From: Ostrinia nubilalis
Lineage: Eukaryota; Arthropoda; Insecta; Lepidoptera; Crambidae
Assembly (NCBI RefSeq): GCF_963855985.1
Contig: NC_087100.1
Span: 3,507,001 to 3,571,000 of the forward strand
Direction: 5' to 3'
Length of the DNA stretch: 64,000 nt
Shown here: positions 55,770 to 64,000 of the stretch, one piece after another
How the letters are laid out: every line of letters begins with the position of its first letter
How positions within the stretch are numbered: position 1 is the stretch's first letter
Translations under genes and position numbers: made by a program
Notes under the pieces: generated by a model
Told to the model about the DNA's origin: nothing
Databases searched by the model: none
What the model saw: only the letters and a program-made list of their open reading frames with translations

Positions 55770-56042
55770 GTTTGAATTTTGTATGGAACCATTTTTGGCA
55801 ATGGGCAAGGCACATAGTACGCGGAACTGACGGCCGATGGGGTAGCAAGGTTCTGGAGTGGAGGCCACGTACCGGAAAACGCAGCGTGGGACATCCACCC
55901 ACAAGGTGGACCGACGACCTGATAAAGGTAGCAGGAAGGGGCTGGATGCAGGCCGCTACCAACCGTGCGATGTGGAAGTCATTGTGGGAGGCCTATGTTC
56001 ACCAGTGGACGTCCTGTGGCTGAAATGATGATGATGATGATG
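55770..56042 (+). mobile_element. RTE-like LINE 3' end with open C-terminal frame
   Basis: The best-preserved copy: 84 codons stay open to the natural TGA at 56021-56023. The segments WARHIVRGTDGRWGSKVLEW, GHPPTRWTDDLIKVAG and MWKSLWEAYVHQWTSCG are the C-terminal tail of an RTE-like reverse-transcriptase ORF. A GATGATGAT tail follows (56026-56042). Everything upstream (endonuclease and polymerase) is missing, the usual 5' truncation of target-primed insertions. Confidence 0.9.
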
Positions 56043-58182
56043 GAGCAATTTTTAACTTAGTGAGCACTTATACCGACATTTACAGACATCAAGATAAGCA
56101 CTGTGGCATCTTTAATCGTAAGCCTCTTGTATCAAGAGAGATTTTCCATTTGGTTCTAAATAAACACACTGAACACATAACACATTTATATTGAGAAGCG
56201 TGTAATTGCCTTTGTACATAACTACAAGCTTTGTTCGGTTTGTAGTTGCATTAAGTTCATCTTGAGGCAAGACGAAATGTAAATTTATGTTGCTTTGTAT
56301 ACCGGTTGTGTGTATTATGAGCTTAAAGCATTAAATACAACACAATTTTAAAAACTTATCCCGTATTAAATTTTAATTTGGAGACTCTACATCTAAGAAA
56401 TGAAGTCTTGTATTTTAAATCCACCAGACTGAAGTAACAAAGGACACAAAAGACTTGCGACCAAATAAAAAGGATTTTATAAGGGATATTGTATTTGGAA
56501 CCGTTGCATTAATACAATTTATTTAAACTTTACAACTCGTTATTAATAAGTATCACATAACAAGACATGCAATCAATAAAATATTATAAAAAAAGGAATC
56601 AAAATTATTTGCGCACCTACAGTAACTTATGACACAGGACCTTAGATTGATTACTTATAGGTACTGTTTGAACCTCAAATTAACTATTACATTTCCGTAA
56701 CACACTGTCTAAATTAATAACACAATCCTAAAAATGAGGGAACAAAGTTTCTCCATGAAAATTATATCTACATTAATATAATTTTCATGGAGAAACTTCT
56801 AAAACTCACCTATAAGCTTCTTTCATTATAGTGTTAAGTAGGTATTTAAGTTATCTTAGTTTTTTACAACCTGTATTTCATGAACAACCTTTATCGCAGA
56901 TGGAGAGAGATGCACGTATTGTTTGTTACCTAATTTCGGGCATTGCTTAGAACATAGTTTGCTTAGACACGAACCGAGAGATTTGTATGGACGACAGCAT
57001 TTCAAAGTAAATCATATCATATGCCGTTGTAATAGATGCTATTTCGCAACATGTAATCTATAAATCTTATGTGCTGTTGTTGGACATAATCCTCTAGTAG
57101 ATTGAATTGATAGTGTTCACTATGTAGGTACCTACTCGTATTGTATCGATTCAATTGTCATCGTCATAACAATACCTGTATTGATGTATTCATAATGCCT
57201 ATTACTTAGATTTGATTGCTTTGATTAACCAGTAATGATCATTGATGAACAATATCTTAGTGAGTAATCAAAACATTTAATATTAAAATAAGATCCGTAA
57301 TCATGTTATAAAAACTTACTCTACATGTGTTTTGTAACAAATAAAACAAAATTACTTCAGTAACATAGAATGTACTATAAATAATCCACAAAAAGACGAC
57401 GAAGAGGTTATGACCTCTGTTCATCAAATTAATAAGACTTATTCATATTCAATAAATAGAAATTAATTTCAATTCAATCCGATTTCATCTTCTCTGCGGA
57501 TTAAATATTAGCTGGAACCGACTTATCTTCGACTTCGAAAACAATTAAAAGTAATTACATTATACTTTTAGTCTTGGATTTTTAATTATTAGCTACAAAT
57601 TAGCGTAAGAACGCTGAATAAGATCTCAATTCGAAATATTCTTCTTTAAGTTGCTACAGTTTAATATTCCAAAATTTATTTTAATGAGCTGAATATTTTA
57701 GGCATGTTTTTGACAGGCTATTAATAAAAGATTTACTCTTTTATATTAATTGCCTTTTATGAATGAATAAAAAAACTTGAACTAAAATTAAGATAAACTA
57801 ATGTTACACTAACTGGACACCCAGCACTAACTATCCATAAGGAATTTCCCTGATATGGATGAATAGTATAAGTACATACTATAACTTTGTATGCATATTG
57901 CATAATATCCAGGGGTAAAAAACAAAAAAATGATTTTTGTGTAAAATCTCATTTTTATTTATTTTATTTTTTCTTATCTTATTGTTTTACTGCTTACCAT
58001 AATTACAAAAATAACATCAAATCTATTACAAAAATAAATATAACATACCTATATAATTTATTATTTACATAAGGCATATTTAAATTGCATACAAAGTTGT
58101 ATTTTACCTAGCCAAGCCTAGCAACATTACATATCCGATAACGCAATAAACTTACAAACAACGTGTTATATTTCTACACTTA
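56043..58182. other. No gene recognised; one 23-bp hairpin
   Basis: AT-rich, downstream of the transporter gene. Bases 56745-56767 and 56776-56798 form a perfect inverted repeat (AAGTTTCTCCATGAAAATTA...). TTTATT at 58057-58062 reads AATAAA on the minus strand and is a candidate polyadenylation signal for the transporter. Confidence 0.5.
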
Positions 58183-58333
58183 AGCTGGACATTCATGATC
58201 AGGGTTCAAGTTGAACTGGCGTATTAAAAAGCTGACCGTATGTCTGAAACCTTAACTAGAAATTCATTGTACACGGTCAGTTTGGATGTCTGAGGTTAAC
58301 TGATCAGTTTAACTGACCGTGAATGTCCAGTTT
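58183..58333. mobile_element. MITE in the presumed 3' UTR of the peptide transporter
   Basis: AGCTGGACATTCATGATCAG and the mirrored CTGACCGTGAATGTCCAGT bound ~150 bp with AAGCTGACCGTATGTC and GTACACGGTCAGTTTGGATG inside. It ends 8 bp from the stop codon of the transporter, so it is probably transcribed as part of the 3' UTR. Confidence 0.7.
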
Positions 58334-58341
58334 CAATAATA

Positions 58342-58518
58342 CTAATGATCTAAACAGTCTTCAGCTTGCTTGACCTGCAGATACAGAATCTCACTGTTAC
58401 TCCTGCGTTCCTTCCTTGGCGGCTCGTCTTCGTGCCTGAACTTGTACCCTCGAGACATCCAGTGGAAGACCGATATCGATACGAACATCAGCCCCGTGTA
58501 GAAGAAGAATTGGCTGTC
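58342..58518 (-). CDS. Oligopeptide transporter (POT/SLC15), last exon
   Basis: 177 bp, 58 codons plus TAG (58342-58344). The acceptor reads CTTCTCTTCCAG with AG at 58519-58520. The exon begins in phase 0, matching the phase of the previous exon. It encodes the last membrane helix (FFFYTGLMFVSISVFHWM) and a short charged cytoplasmic tail (FRHEDEPPRKERRSNSE). Proton-coupled oligopeptide transporters carry di- and tripeptides across the plasma membrane, in insects mostly in gut. The family call rests on the combined product of the four exons. Confidence 0.85.
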   Translation of the reverse strand, partial: DSQFFFYTGLMFVSISVFHWMSRGYKFRHEDEPPRKERRSNSEILYLQVKQAEDCLDH

Positions 58519-58850
58519 CTGGAAGAGAAGTTTCGGTCAGAAAGAGTTGTAACGACGCTAACTGAGAACCGTAATGGTATTTTGAATAGTAGTAAAATTT
58601 TGGTCTATTCTCATCTTACTCTGTAAGATATTTTTTTTTTAATCGGAAAACCAACAGCAATACAATACAAATAACGGGACCTTAAATTATCTATCTGCTT
58701 AGCCATTTATAGGTAATCGCAAATGGAAGTTAAGATGCAAATAGACCATATGCCATAGCAGACATTTAGTATAGCTTGCCCACCAATAAAAACATAAATA
58801 CCCACAAATTGAAGGTCAAGATTGTCACAATTAAACTGTCAATGGAAAGT

Positions 58851-59105
58851 TCATCATCGTCATCATCTCAGCCATAGGAAGTTCACTGCTGAACATAGGC
58901 CTCCCCCAATGCTTTCCATGTTATCCTGTTATTAGCGGCCTGCGTCCAGCGCTTTCCTGCTACTTTTATGATGTCGTCGGTCCACCTTGTGGGTGGACGT
59001 CCCACGCTGCGTTTTCCGGTACGCGGCCTCCACTCCAGAACCTTGCTGCCCCATCGGCCGTCAGTTCTGCGTACTATGTGCCCTGCCCATTGCCACTTCA
59101 GCTTG
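58851..59105 (-). mobile_element. 5'-truncated RTE-like LINE 3' end in a transporter intron
   Basis: CATCATCTCAGCCATAGGAA tail, then GCGGCCTGCGTCCAGCGCTT and ACCTTGTGGGTGGACGTCCC up to CATCGGCCGTCAGTTCTGCG. Same strand as the host gene. It abuts the oldest copy of the duplicated exon array. Confidence 0.85.
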
Positions 59106-59129
59106 CTAATCCGTCAGGATGGAATGGAA

Positions 59130-59205
59130 ATGGAAAGTTGCTCAATCACATTGCTGATTTTTCCGCCTTCATGTTATCATTCGCCTTTTTGAATTCAAAC
59201 TATCT
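59130..59205 (-). pseudogene. Exon-array copy E: 5' fragment of the transporter exon, broken
   Basis: Encodes FEFKKANDNMKAEKSAM then a TGA, alignable to FAFKEAPDSMKAVMSAVWM of the real exon. Only the first half remains. Confidence 0.6.
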
Positions 59206-59233
59206 AACTTACTACTTCTGTCGGTCGCATTAC

Positions 59234-59330
59234 CTGTCGATAGCTAGGCAGCAGCCGGGAAATGGCAATGATGATCACGTTGGTTGGAATCCACAGCTGA
59301 CGTCATATTCATGGTATCAAGTACCTCTCT
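59234..59330 (-). pseudogene. Exon-array copy D: degraded transporter exon
   Basis: Recognisable words: MTSAV near the start and VIIIAISRLLPSYRQ at the end, followed by an intact donor GTAATG (59228-59233). An internal deletion puts the halves in different frames. Confidence 0.65.
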
Positions 59331-59373
59331 GGTACGAACTACGAGCCTATACTACTTTTGCCGGTCACATTAT

Positions 59374-59496
59374 CTGTCGGTAGCCAGCCAGCATCCTTGT
59401 GACGGCGATGATGATCATATTGCCGACTGCGTTGGTCAGCATCCACACCGCTGACGTCACAGCCTTCATGCCGTCAGGTTCCTCTTTGAAAGCGAA
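59374..59496 (-). pseudogene. Exon-array copy C: open but donor lost
   Basis: 41 open codons aligning to residues 10-50 of the real exon (FAFKEEPDGMKAVTSAVWML...). Compared with the real exon I count 9 synonymous and 4 replacement codon changes. The donor is ATAATG instead of GTAATG, so it should not splice. A TAG sits directly before TTC and could act as an acceptor AG. Confidence 0.75.
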
Positions 59497-59559
59497 CTAT
59501 CTTACTACTTCTAAAGTCATAAGCGAACTATGAACCTATTACTTCTGCCGTCCACATAC

Positions 59560-59682
59560 CTGTCGGTAGCCAGCCAGCATCCTTGTGACGGCGATGATGA
59601 TCACATTGCCGACTGCGTTAGTCAGCATCCAAACAGCTGACATCACAGCCTTCGTGTTGTCTGGTGCCTCTTGGAACGCAAA
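59560..59682 (-). pseudogene. Exon-array copy B: open, with intact donor
   Basis: 41 open codons (FAFQEAPDNTKAVMSAVWML...) followed by the donor GTATGT (59554-59559). By hand, 8 synonymous and 3 replacement changes separate it from the real exon. It lacks the first nine codons (VLFAVTGNE); an AG lies just before the homology start in phase 0, but the only ~29 bp separating it from the real exon leave no room for an intron, so it could at most be used instead of the real exon. Function is unproven. Confidence 0.75.
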
Positions 59683-59711
59683 CTACGAACTACTTCTGCC
59701 GGTCACATTAC

Positions 59712-59861
59712 CTGTCGGTATCCAGCCAGCATCCTTGTGACGGCGATGATGATGACGTTCCCGACGGCGTTGGTCAGCATCCATACAGCTGACATCACAG
59801 CCTTCATGCTGTCTGGAGCCTCTTTGAACGCAAATTCGTTGCCCGTTACCGCAAACAACAC
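59712..59861 (-). CDS. Oligopeptide transporter (POT/SLC15), penultimate exon
   Basis: 150 bp, exactly 50 codons, phase 0 at both sides. Acceptor TATTTTAG (AG at 59862-59863), donor GTAATG (59706-59711). It encodes VLFAVTGNEFAFKEAPDSMK and AVMSAVWMLTNAVGNVIII, the conserved transmembrane stretch of POT transporters (compare the family pattern G-x-EF-x-x-x-x-AP-x-x-MK followed by a W-x-L-T-x-A-x-GN helix). This is the strongest single piece of evidence for the family. Four decayed or partial copies of this exon lie downstream on the same strand. Confidence 0.92.
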
Positions 59862-60960
59862 CTAAAATATTAATTTATGACTTTCTTTAGAGTTCAAGAA
59901 ATGTATTAAAACATTAGAAGAAGTTAAATGTGATCAAATGATGATATTTAACTTCTTCTAATTTTAATTTCTTGGGACGTAATACGAAAAAGACTCTCTT
60001 GTACACAGAAAAAATATTTTGAAAAATATTTCATTGACCAATACAAAGAACACACATGATGGAAGACTCCCCATACAATTTCAGATGTCCTATTTCACCC
60101 TCATTTTAGTAAGTATTTTTGCGACAATGTAGCCTATCCTTCGCCAAATTTTCCCTCATCCGAATTAGTATTTTACTACAAATGATAGTCTACCCTAAAA
60201 AATATACAGCTATTTTCCCAAACCGCTAAAAATAAATAATAAACAAACTAACAGAGTTTACTTTCGCGTCGGTTATTTTTGGAGGTAAATAAATTAATTC
60301 GTTTGGAAAGCTAGAATTTATTTCGCTATTTCATAGTTACTTTCACTGAAAGTTGTTTAATAGCATCTCAGTACGAAGTTTTGAGGGCCGTTTTCTAAAC
60401 CCTATCGACCGTTTGACCGCCAATCAGACCCAATCAGTCAAGGTTGGGTGGTCCCGGAGGAAACCTAAACTATCTTGGGACCAAATTAACCAAAATAGAG
60501 CTAGGAATGCTATTATGCATGCATGTCCCAATTTAAAGAGCATAAATTTTAATATTAACAAGATAAGCCACGATAGCCGAACGGTGAAGGGGTCGGACGG
60601 GCCGACTCGAGATCCGAGGAACGCGGAAATTCCAACGCCGCTCGACTATTGTGGTGAGCCCACTCGTAACACAAGCATATTTAGCTTACCACGAGGGGAC
60701 TATTAATAATTTGTGCAATACAAATTACTAATAATCTAGTTTAAATGAAAAAAAAAATGGTTTATATATAATTCATTGAAATTCAGTACGTTGGCTTTCA
60801 AAAAGTATTTTACTCGACGTTAATATAAATCCCTACTACTGTTTTAACATAGGTTTTACCCCAGACATCAGACAACACATCAAGCTGCTCAATATAGAAT
60901 CTTAAATAAAAGTAATAGACACGATTTTGCGACAATAATGTAGCCGATTATTGTTCTTAC
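59862..60960 (-). other. Transporter intron
   Basis: Holds an imperfect hairpin (59912-59928 with 59946-59962, ATTAGAAGAAGTTAAAT) and a SINE (60568-60740). A 117-codon plus-strand frame (60353-60706) overlaps the SINE and is not called. Confidence 0.7.
60568..60740 (+). mobile_element. tRNA-like SINE with ACTATTAATAATTTGTGC end
   Basis: Head CCACGATAGCCGAACGGTGA and GGGCCGACTCGAGATCCGAG resembles a tRNA-derived region. The 3' part reads GTGGTGAGCCCACTCGTAAC, ACACAAGCATAT, then CTATTAATAATTTGTGCAAT. The copy at 63479-63781 has the same head and end but an extra ~170-bp middle. Confidence 0.7.
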
Positions 60961-61047
60961 CTCAGCTGTAGACATGATCAGGAACTGTGGCAACAGAAAG
61001 GCCATAGATATCGAGTTTGCTTCGGTCAGCACTAAAAATGATGATTT
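60961..61047 (-). CDS. Oligopeptide transporter (POT/SLC15), antepenultimate exon
   Basis: 87 bp, 29 codons, phase 0 at both sides. Acceptor TTTGTTACAG, donor GTAAGA. It encodes SMAFLLPQFLIMSTAE, the helix that in this family precedes the G-x-EF motif (pattern W/L-x-x-PQF-x-I-x-x-x-E). It joins directly in frame to the next exon (...STAE then VLFAV...). Confidence 0.9.
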
Positions 61048-61806
61048 CTGTAACAAAGTTTAAATTATTCTTTTATTTTCCTATATTTATAACTATTCAG
61101 CATATAAAAATGAACGAATAATTCATAGTAACTACGACGAAGTCTTGCTACGAGATCTACACACATCGTAGCAGCTACGCGATCTACACAAATCGTAGCA
61201 GCTACGAAAAGGTCCTAAATCATCTCTCAATCTCATACTGCCACATAATAATATCATTTTCACAATTTATTTATGCCAAGTCGGCAGGTGGCAGTGGCTT
61301 TACGACTTTATTGTTATCATGATAATCTCACAATAAATATTAATAGGTAATATGAACATTGAACAGTACACGTATTAAATTGAGATTCAAAGATATGAAT
61401 TTCCTGACATGTCAGTTATTTCAAGCTAGCCAATATGTTGACTTTTTGTCTAAGTCCACTGTATTTTTCAGGCCAGACAGCGTGATCCCAAATAAACACA
61501 CACACAGCAGGCCTGTGCACAAAGTTACATGACAGTTGTAATTCCAAAATCTTTGGCTGTGACGCTTTTTCGTACCTTTAAAATTACTTCGCTTTGTGAT
61601 TGTGAATCGATTTCAAAATAAAAACTGTCACGAATGTCCCTGAGCTATATGAATATTCTTTACCTAATATGTTTGCATACATCACTCACAAGTTCCAATA
61701 TCCACTAATATACCACGTAATATTTTTCACTGAAAATTGGCTACACTCTCTGAATAACAAGTCAACTCGCGCCAATCATTAATCAACTTCTAAATAAACC
61801 ACTCAC
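61048..61806 (-). other. Transporter intron with a 27-bp tandem repeat
   Basis: GCTACGAGATCTACACACAT... is repeated with period 27 at 61147-61173 and 61174-61200, and a third unit starts at 61201. The rest is AT-rich and unremarkable. Confidence 0.65.
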
Positions 61807-62017
61807 GTATTGACTCCGCCCGTCATCGACCAGTATGGTGTATACCCCACCGCTGAGCATTTCAATCCCACTGTCCACGAAGTCGTTGCCCGCGAATAAG
61901 TCATATTTTCCCGAGAAAACCTCCATTTGTGGGGACACTCTCCCACTAATGTGGGACTCTACCATATTCCCTTTGATCAGCGTCACGTTTTGTAGGACCC
62001 GGCTTGTTAGGAGAAAC
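61807..62017 (-). CDS. Oligopeptide transporter (POT/SLC15), loop exon (first exon in window)
   Basis: 211 bp: one leading base of a split codon plus 70 codons. Acceptor TTTTCTGCAG (AG at 62018-62019), donor GTGAGT (61801-61806). The product is hydrophilic, with an NVT glycosylation sequon near the start and segments GRVSPQMEVFSGKYDLFAG and SGGVYTILVDDGRSQY. This fits the large extracellular loop between helices 9 and 10 of animal peptide transporters, which lies just before the helices encoded by the following exons. The preceding exon should end with two bases of a split codon; I found none up to 64000, so the gene continues past the window. Confidence 0.85.
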
Positions 62018-62741
62018 CTGCAGAAAAGTATTATGAAAATAATAATAATACGATAGCTCACATTGCAAAAAATAATATAATATAATTCTGGGAAGAAAAA
62101 TTGTACTCGTATAATAGACTAAGGACTTAAGATATAACCTAGAACCCATTCAGTCGTAATAACTACAATTTGTTTACTTGTGTTTTTCACTTCAAGGCAA
62201 TTTATTTCTTGGAATTGGAAGCAAATTCTAATAAATATTTTGGCAGAAAATTACCATATTGTTGATAGAGTTGGAATTGTGATGTAATTAAATTACGCTG
62301 CTTCAATTTGAAATTCATCAGGACTTTTTCATTCAATTACTAATCCTAATTTTTTTTACAACCAAAACAGTTTTTTATAAGTTAGGTAACTTTTACACTC
62401 GTATGTATTATTTATTACAATTTGATTATTTTAAAGGTAAATTTTTCATTATGCATTTAATGAATAGGTACTTATAGGAATTCCCACATTCAATAACCCA
62501 ATAATAGGTATCGTGTTCCGTGACAATTCTAAAAAGAAAATTAGAGCAGAAAATTGTACAAATTCCGAACGGAATACATGGGTAGAATTTTGTCGAAGAG
62601 GATTAAACCAAATCCGATCGGTCGAGCAGCGCCTTTTTGGCACGGCGGCGTTTTCCGCCCCATCGCATCGACGAAGGCTGATGGGCAGTGGCAGTCAAGG
62701 TTTGGAAGCTTAGATCAACTTAACCCAGGTACAGTTCAATT
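62018..62741. other. No gene recognised
   Basis: AT-rich with one GC-rich patch at 62590-62700 (TTTTTGGCACGGCGGCGTTT). It is open on several frames without a recognised domain and may be transposon-derived. Confidence 0.4.
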
Positions 62742-62854
62742 GGTTTTTAGTGGGTAGGCCTTGCCCTTCAGGCGAGGAGAGCCCCACATAACTCATTGGC
62801 TCCCCCGGGCTGGTGAATATGCAATTTCATGCATTTTCCAGTCGAAAAAAAAAA
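62742..62854 (+). mobile_element. Very short retroposed LINE 3' end with 15-bp target duplication
   Basis: The ~113-bp insert runs from GGTTTTTAGTGGGTAGGCC through CTCCCCCGGGCTGGTGAATA to a poly(A) run. It is flanked by the perfect 15-bp duplication AGGTACAGTTCAATT (62727-62741 and 62855-62869), proving target-primed insertion. The 3' end wording is one I associate with R1-type lepidopteran LINEs (inference). Confidence 0.9.
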
Positions 62855-63143
62855 AGGTACAGTTCAATTCTTAATCTCTCTTAAAGATATCTCTGCGATT
62901 TTACGAGAGTTGCTACAGGTTAAGAGAGTAAAACTGCTACAGGTAAACTGGAATTTTTAATTTCGAACTCCTCCTATGTCCTTCTGATTAATTTCGTTGC
63001 GGTTTGGACAGTTTAACTTTCCCCCGGGACAAACTTGACCTTCATTGGTTGAGTTTTTATGGCGGTCAAGCTGTGATCCTGGCTACGCAGGAGTTGCAGT
63101 GGTGGGAACGAGAGGTGGGAATAGTCCCATAAACTGGAAATCT

Positions 63144-63293
63144 AACGCCCGTATTCACAAACGATGCTTGCTTAAGTGAAGCAGCAAATCGAACGGACAG
63201 TGTTGAATAGAGCTCTGTGATTGGTTCGTGTGTCACCCTGTGCGTCTACGCGCACTATGAGACCTCATAGTAATGTTTGTGAATACGGGAGTG
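63144..63293. mobile_element. MITE with CCCGTATTCACAAAC ends
   Basis: CGCCCGTATTCACAAACGAT is mirrored by AATGTTTGTGAATACGGGAG. About 150 bp, with TTGGTTCGTGTGTCACCCTG inside. Confidence 0.8.
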
Positions 63294-63478
63294 AAACTAA
63301 ATGCGGTCGCTTTTCATTCGATCTGAGTGCCAGTGCCTGTCAGTTAAGTAGTTTCGTAACCGTTTCAGTTATAAGTGATTGCTTCACGTAACGAAGTATC
63401 TATAACGTAATAACCAATTTGAATCTGTTACGTAATGTTAATTTGTCCAGCTGAACTTGGTTTAGGTACCTTAATTTA

Positions 63479-63781
63479 CCACGATAGCTGAACGATGAAG
63501 GGGTCGACCTGGCCGACTCGTAATCCGGGGAACACTGTGTGTGGTGAGCTCACTCGTGACACAAGCATATGTTTTCTATGTTTATTATGCATGTATTTAC
63601 AAAAAAAAGTATTTAATTAAGTATGTTTATATCCGTTGTCTAGTACCCATATTACAAGCTTTGGTTAGTTTGGGGCTAGCGGCGCAGTGTAAAAAGTAAA
63701 AAAAAACATCCATATTTAACTCAGTTCGAGGGGCTAACGGTACTATTAGTAGTTTGTGCAATAACAAATGACTAATAACAT
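63479..63781 (+). mobile_element. Composite SINE: head and end of one family, middle tail of another
   Basis: The head CCACGATAGCTGAACGATGA and GGCCGACTCGTAATCCGGGG, and the end GGTACTATTAGTAGTTTGTG, match the SINE at 60568-60740. Between ACACAAGCATAT and the end lies ATGTATTTACAAAAAAAAGT, CCGTTGTCTAGTACCCATAT and GGGGCTAGCGGCGCAGTGTA, the tail of the SINE at 17452-17690. Confidence 0.75.
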
Positions 63782-63835
63782 TAAAAAAAAACTCGTTAGA
63801 TTAATCTCACCTATGCACAGAAGAAAGTTTCTATT

Positions 63836-64000
63836 ACATCATCAACAGCCCTTTACAGTCCACTGCTGGACTATGAGCCTCCTCCACTATAGTGGAGGGT
63901 TTTGCCATAATCTCCACGCTTGGCAGGCGGGTTGGAGATCGCAGTTTAAAAGATTGATGTTTTTCAGAGAGCGCTGCTGCCCATTCTCTGTTTGATGTGT
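63836..64000 (-). mobile_element. RTE-like LINE 3' end of a third subfamily, runs off the window
   Basis: CATCATCAACAGCCCTTTAC, GTCCACTGCTGGACTATGAG and GCCATAATCTCCACGCTTGG, the order of words in a third subfamily that keeps the same ACTGCTGGAC core. Truncation point not visible. Confidence 0.7.

Noticed and set aside
55772..56023. 84-codon protein as a host gene
   Set aside because: It is the C-terminus of an RTE-like LINE; the same DNA occurs about a dozen times in the window in both orientations.
60353..60706. 117-codon plus-strand frame in a transporter intron
   Set aside because: Its second half is the tRNA-like SINE at 60568-60740, and the frame has no recognisable domain.
62449..62757. 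Overlapping frames near 62.5 kb as the missing upstream transporter exon
   Set aside because: None encodes POT-like helices, and none ends with a donor leaving two bases of a split codon as the 62017 acceptor requires.

Overview
The window reads as AT-rich animal nuclear DNA, most probably from a moth or butterfly (Lepidoptera). The reasons are the density of 5'-truncated RTE-like LINE 3' ends (about a dozen, each carrying the same C-terminal coding tail and a short trinucleotide or heptanucleotide tail), many short palindromic DNA elements (MITEs), tRNA-headed SINEs with a shared tail, and an intron-rich host gene with GT/AG junctions. There are no operons, rRNAs, CRISPR arrays or bacterial signals. 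Family-level statements rest on my reading of motifs, not on a database search.

Layout. 1-38 kb is essentially gene-free and is a mosaic of nested transposons. Two hAT-type non-autonomous families each occur twice, with 8-bp target duplications (465-1037 and 37002-37428; 18707-19029 and 46283-46504). A ~115-bp palindromic MITE occurs six times. Several elements sit inside other elements, so the order of insertion can be read (1-1.6 kb, 3.0-3.4 kb, 18.1-19.1 kb). 38.2-43.1 kb is a full-length-looking non-LTR retrotransposon with two intact ORFs overlapping by ATGA, tandem 135-bp 5' repeats and a TTTTA-rich tail; it is the only large intact coding unit. 43-50 kb is again repeats, with one weak exon-like island. 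50075-55639 is a 5.6-kb element with ~411-bp terminal inverted repeats that start CACAGTG/CACGGTG and are flanked by CGACG on both sides, the signature of the Transib superfamily (relatives of RAG1). Its interior is decayed and contains two further long inverted repeats.

58.3-62.0 kb holds the only host gene I can identify: the last four exons, on the minus strand, of a proton-coupled oligopeptide transporter (POT/SLC15 family). They join in frame with consensus splice sites and end in a TAG stop; the 5' part lies beyond the right edge. Between the last two exons lies a tandem array of four more copies of the penultimate exon, two of them still open along 41 codons. This array and the Transib-like element are the most interesting items. 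A second exon-like block (32172-32296, minus) has plausible splice sites but no recognised family.
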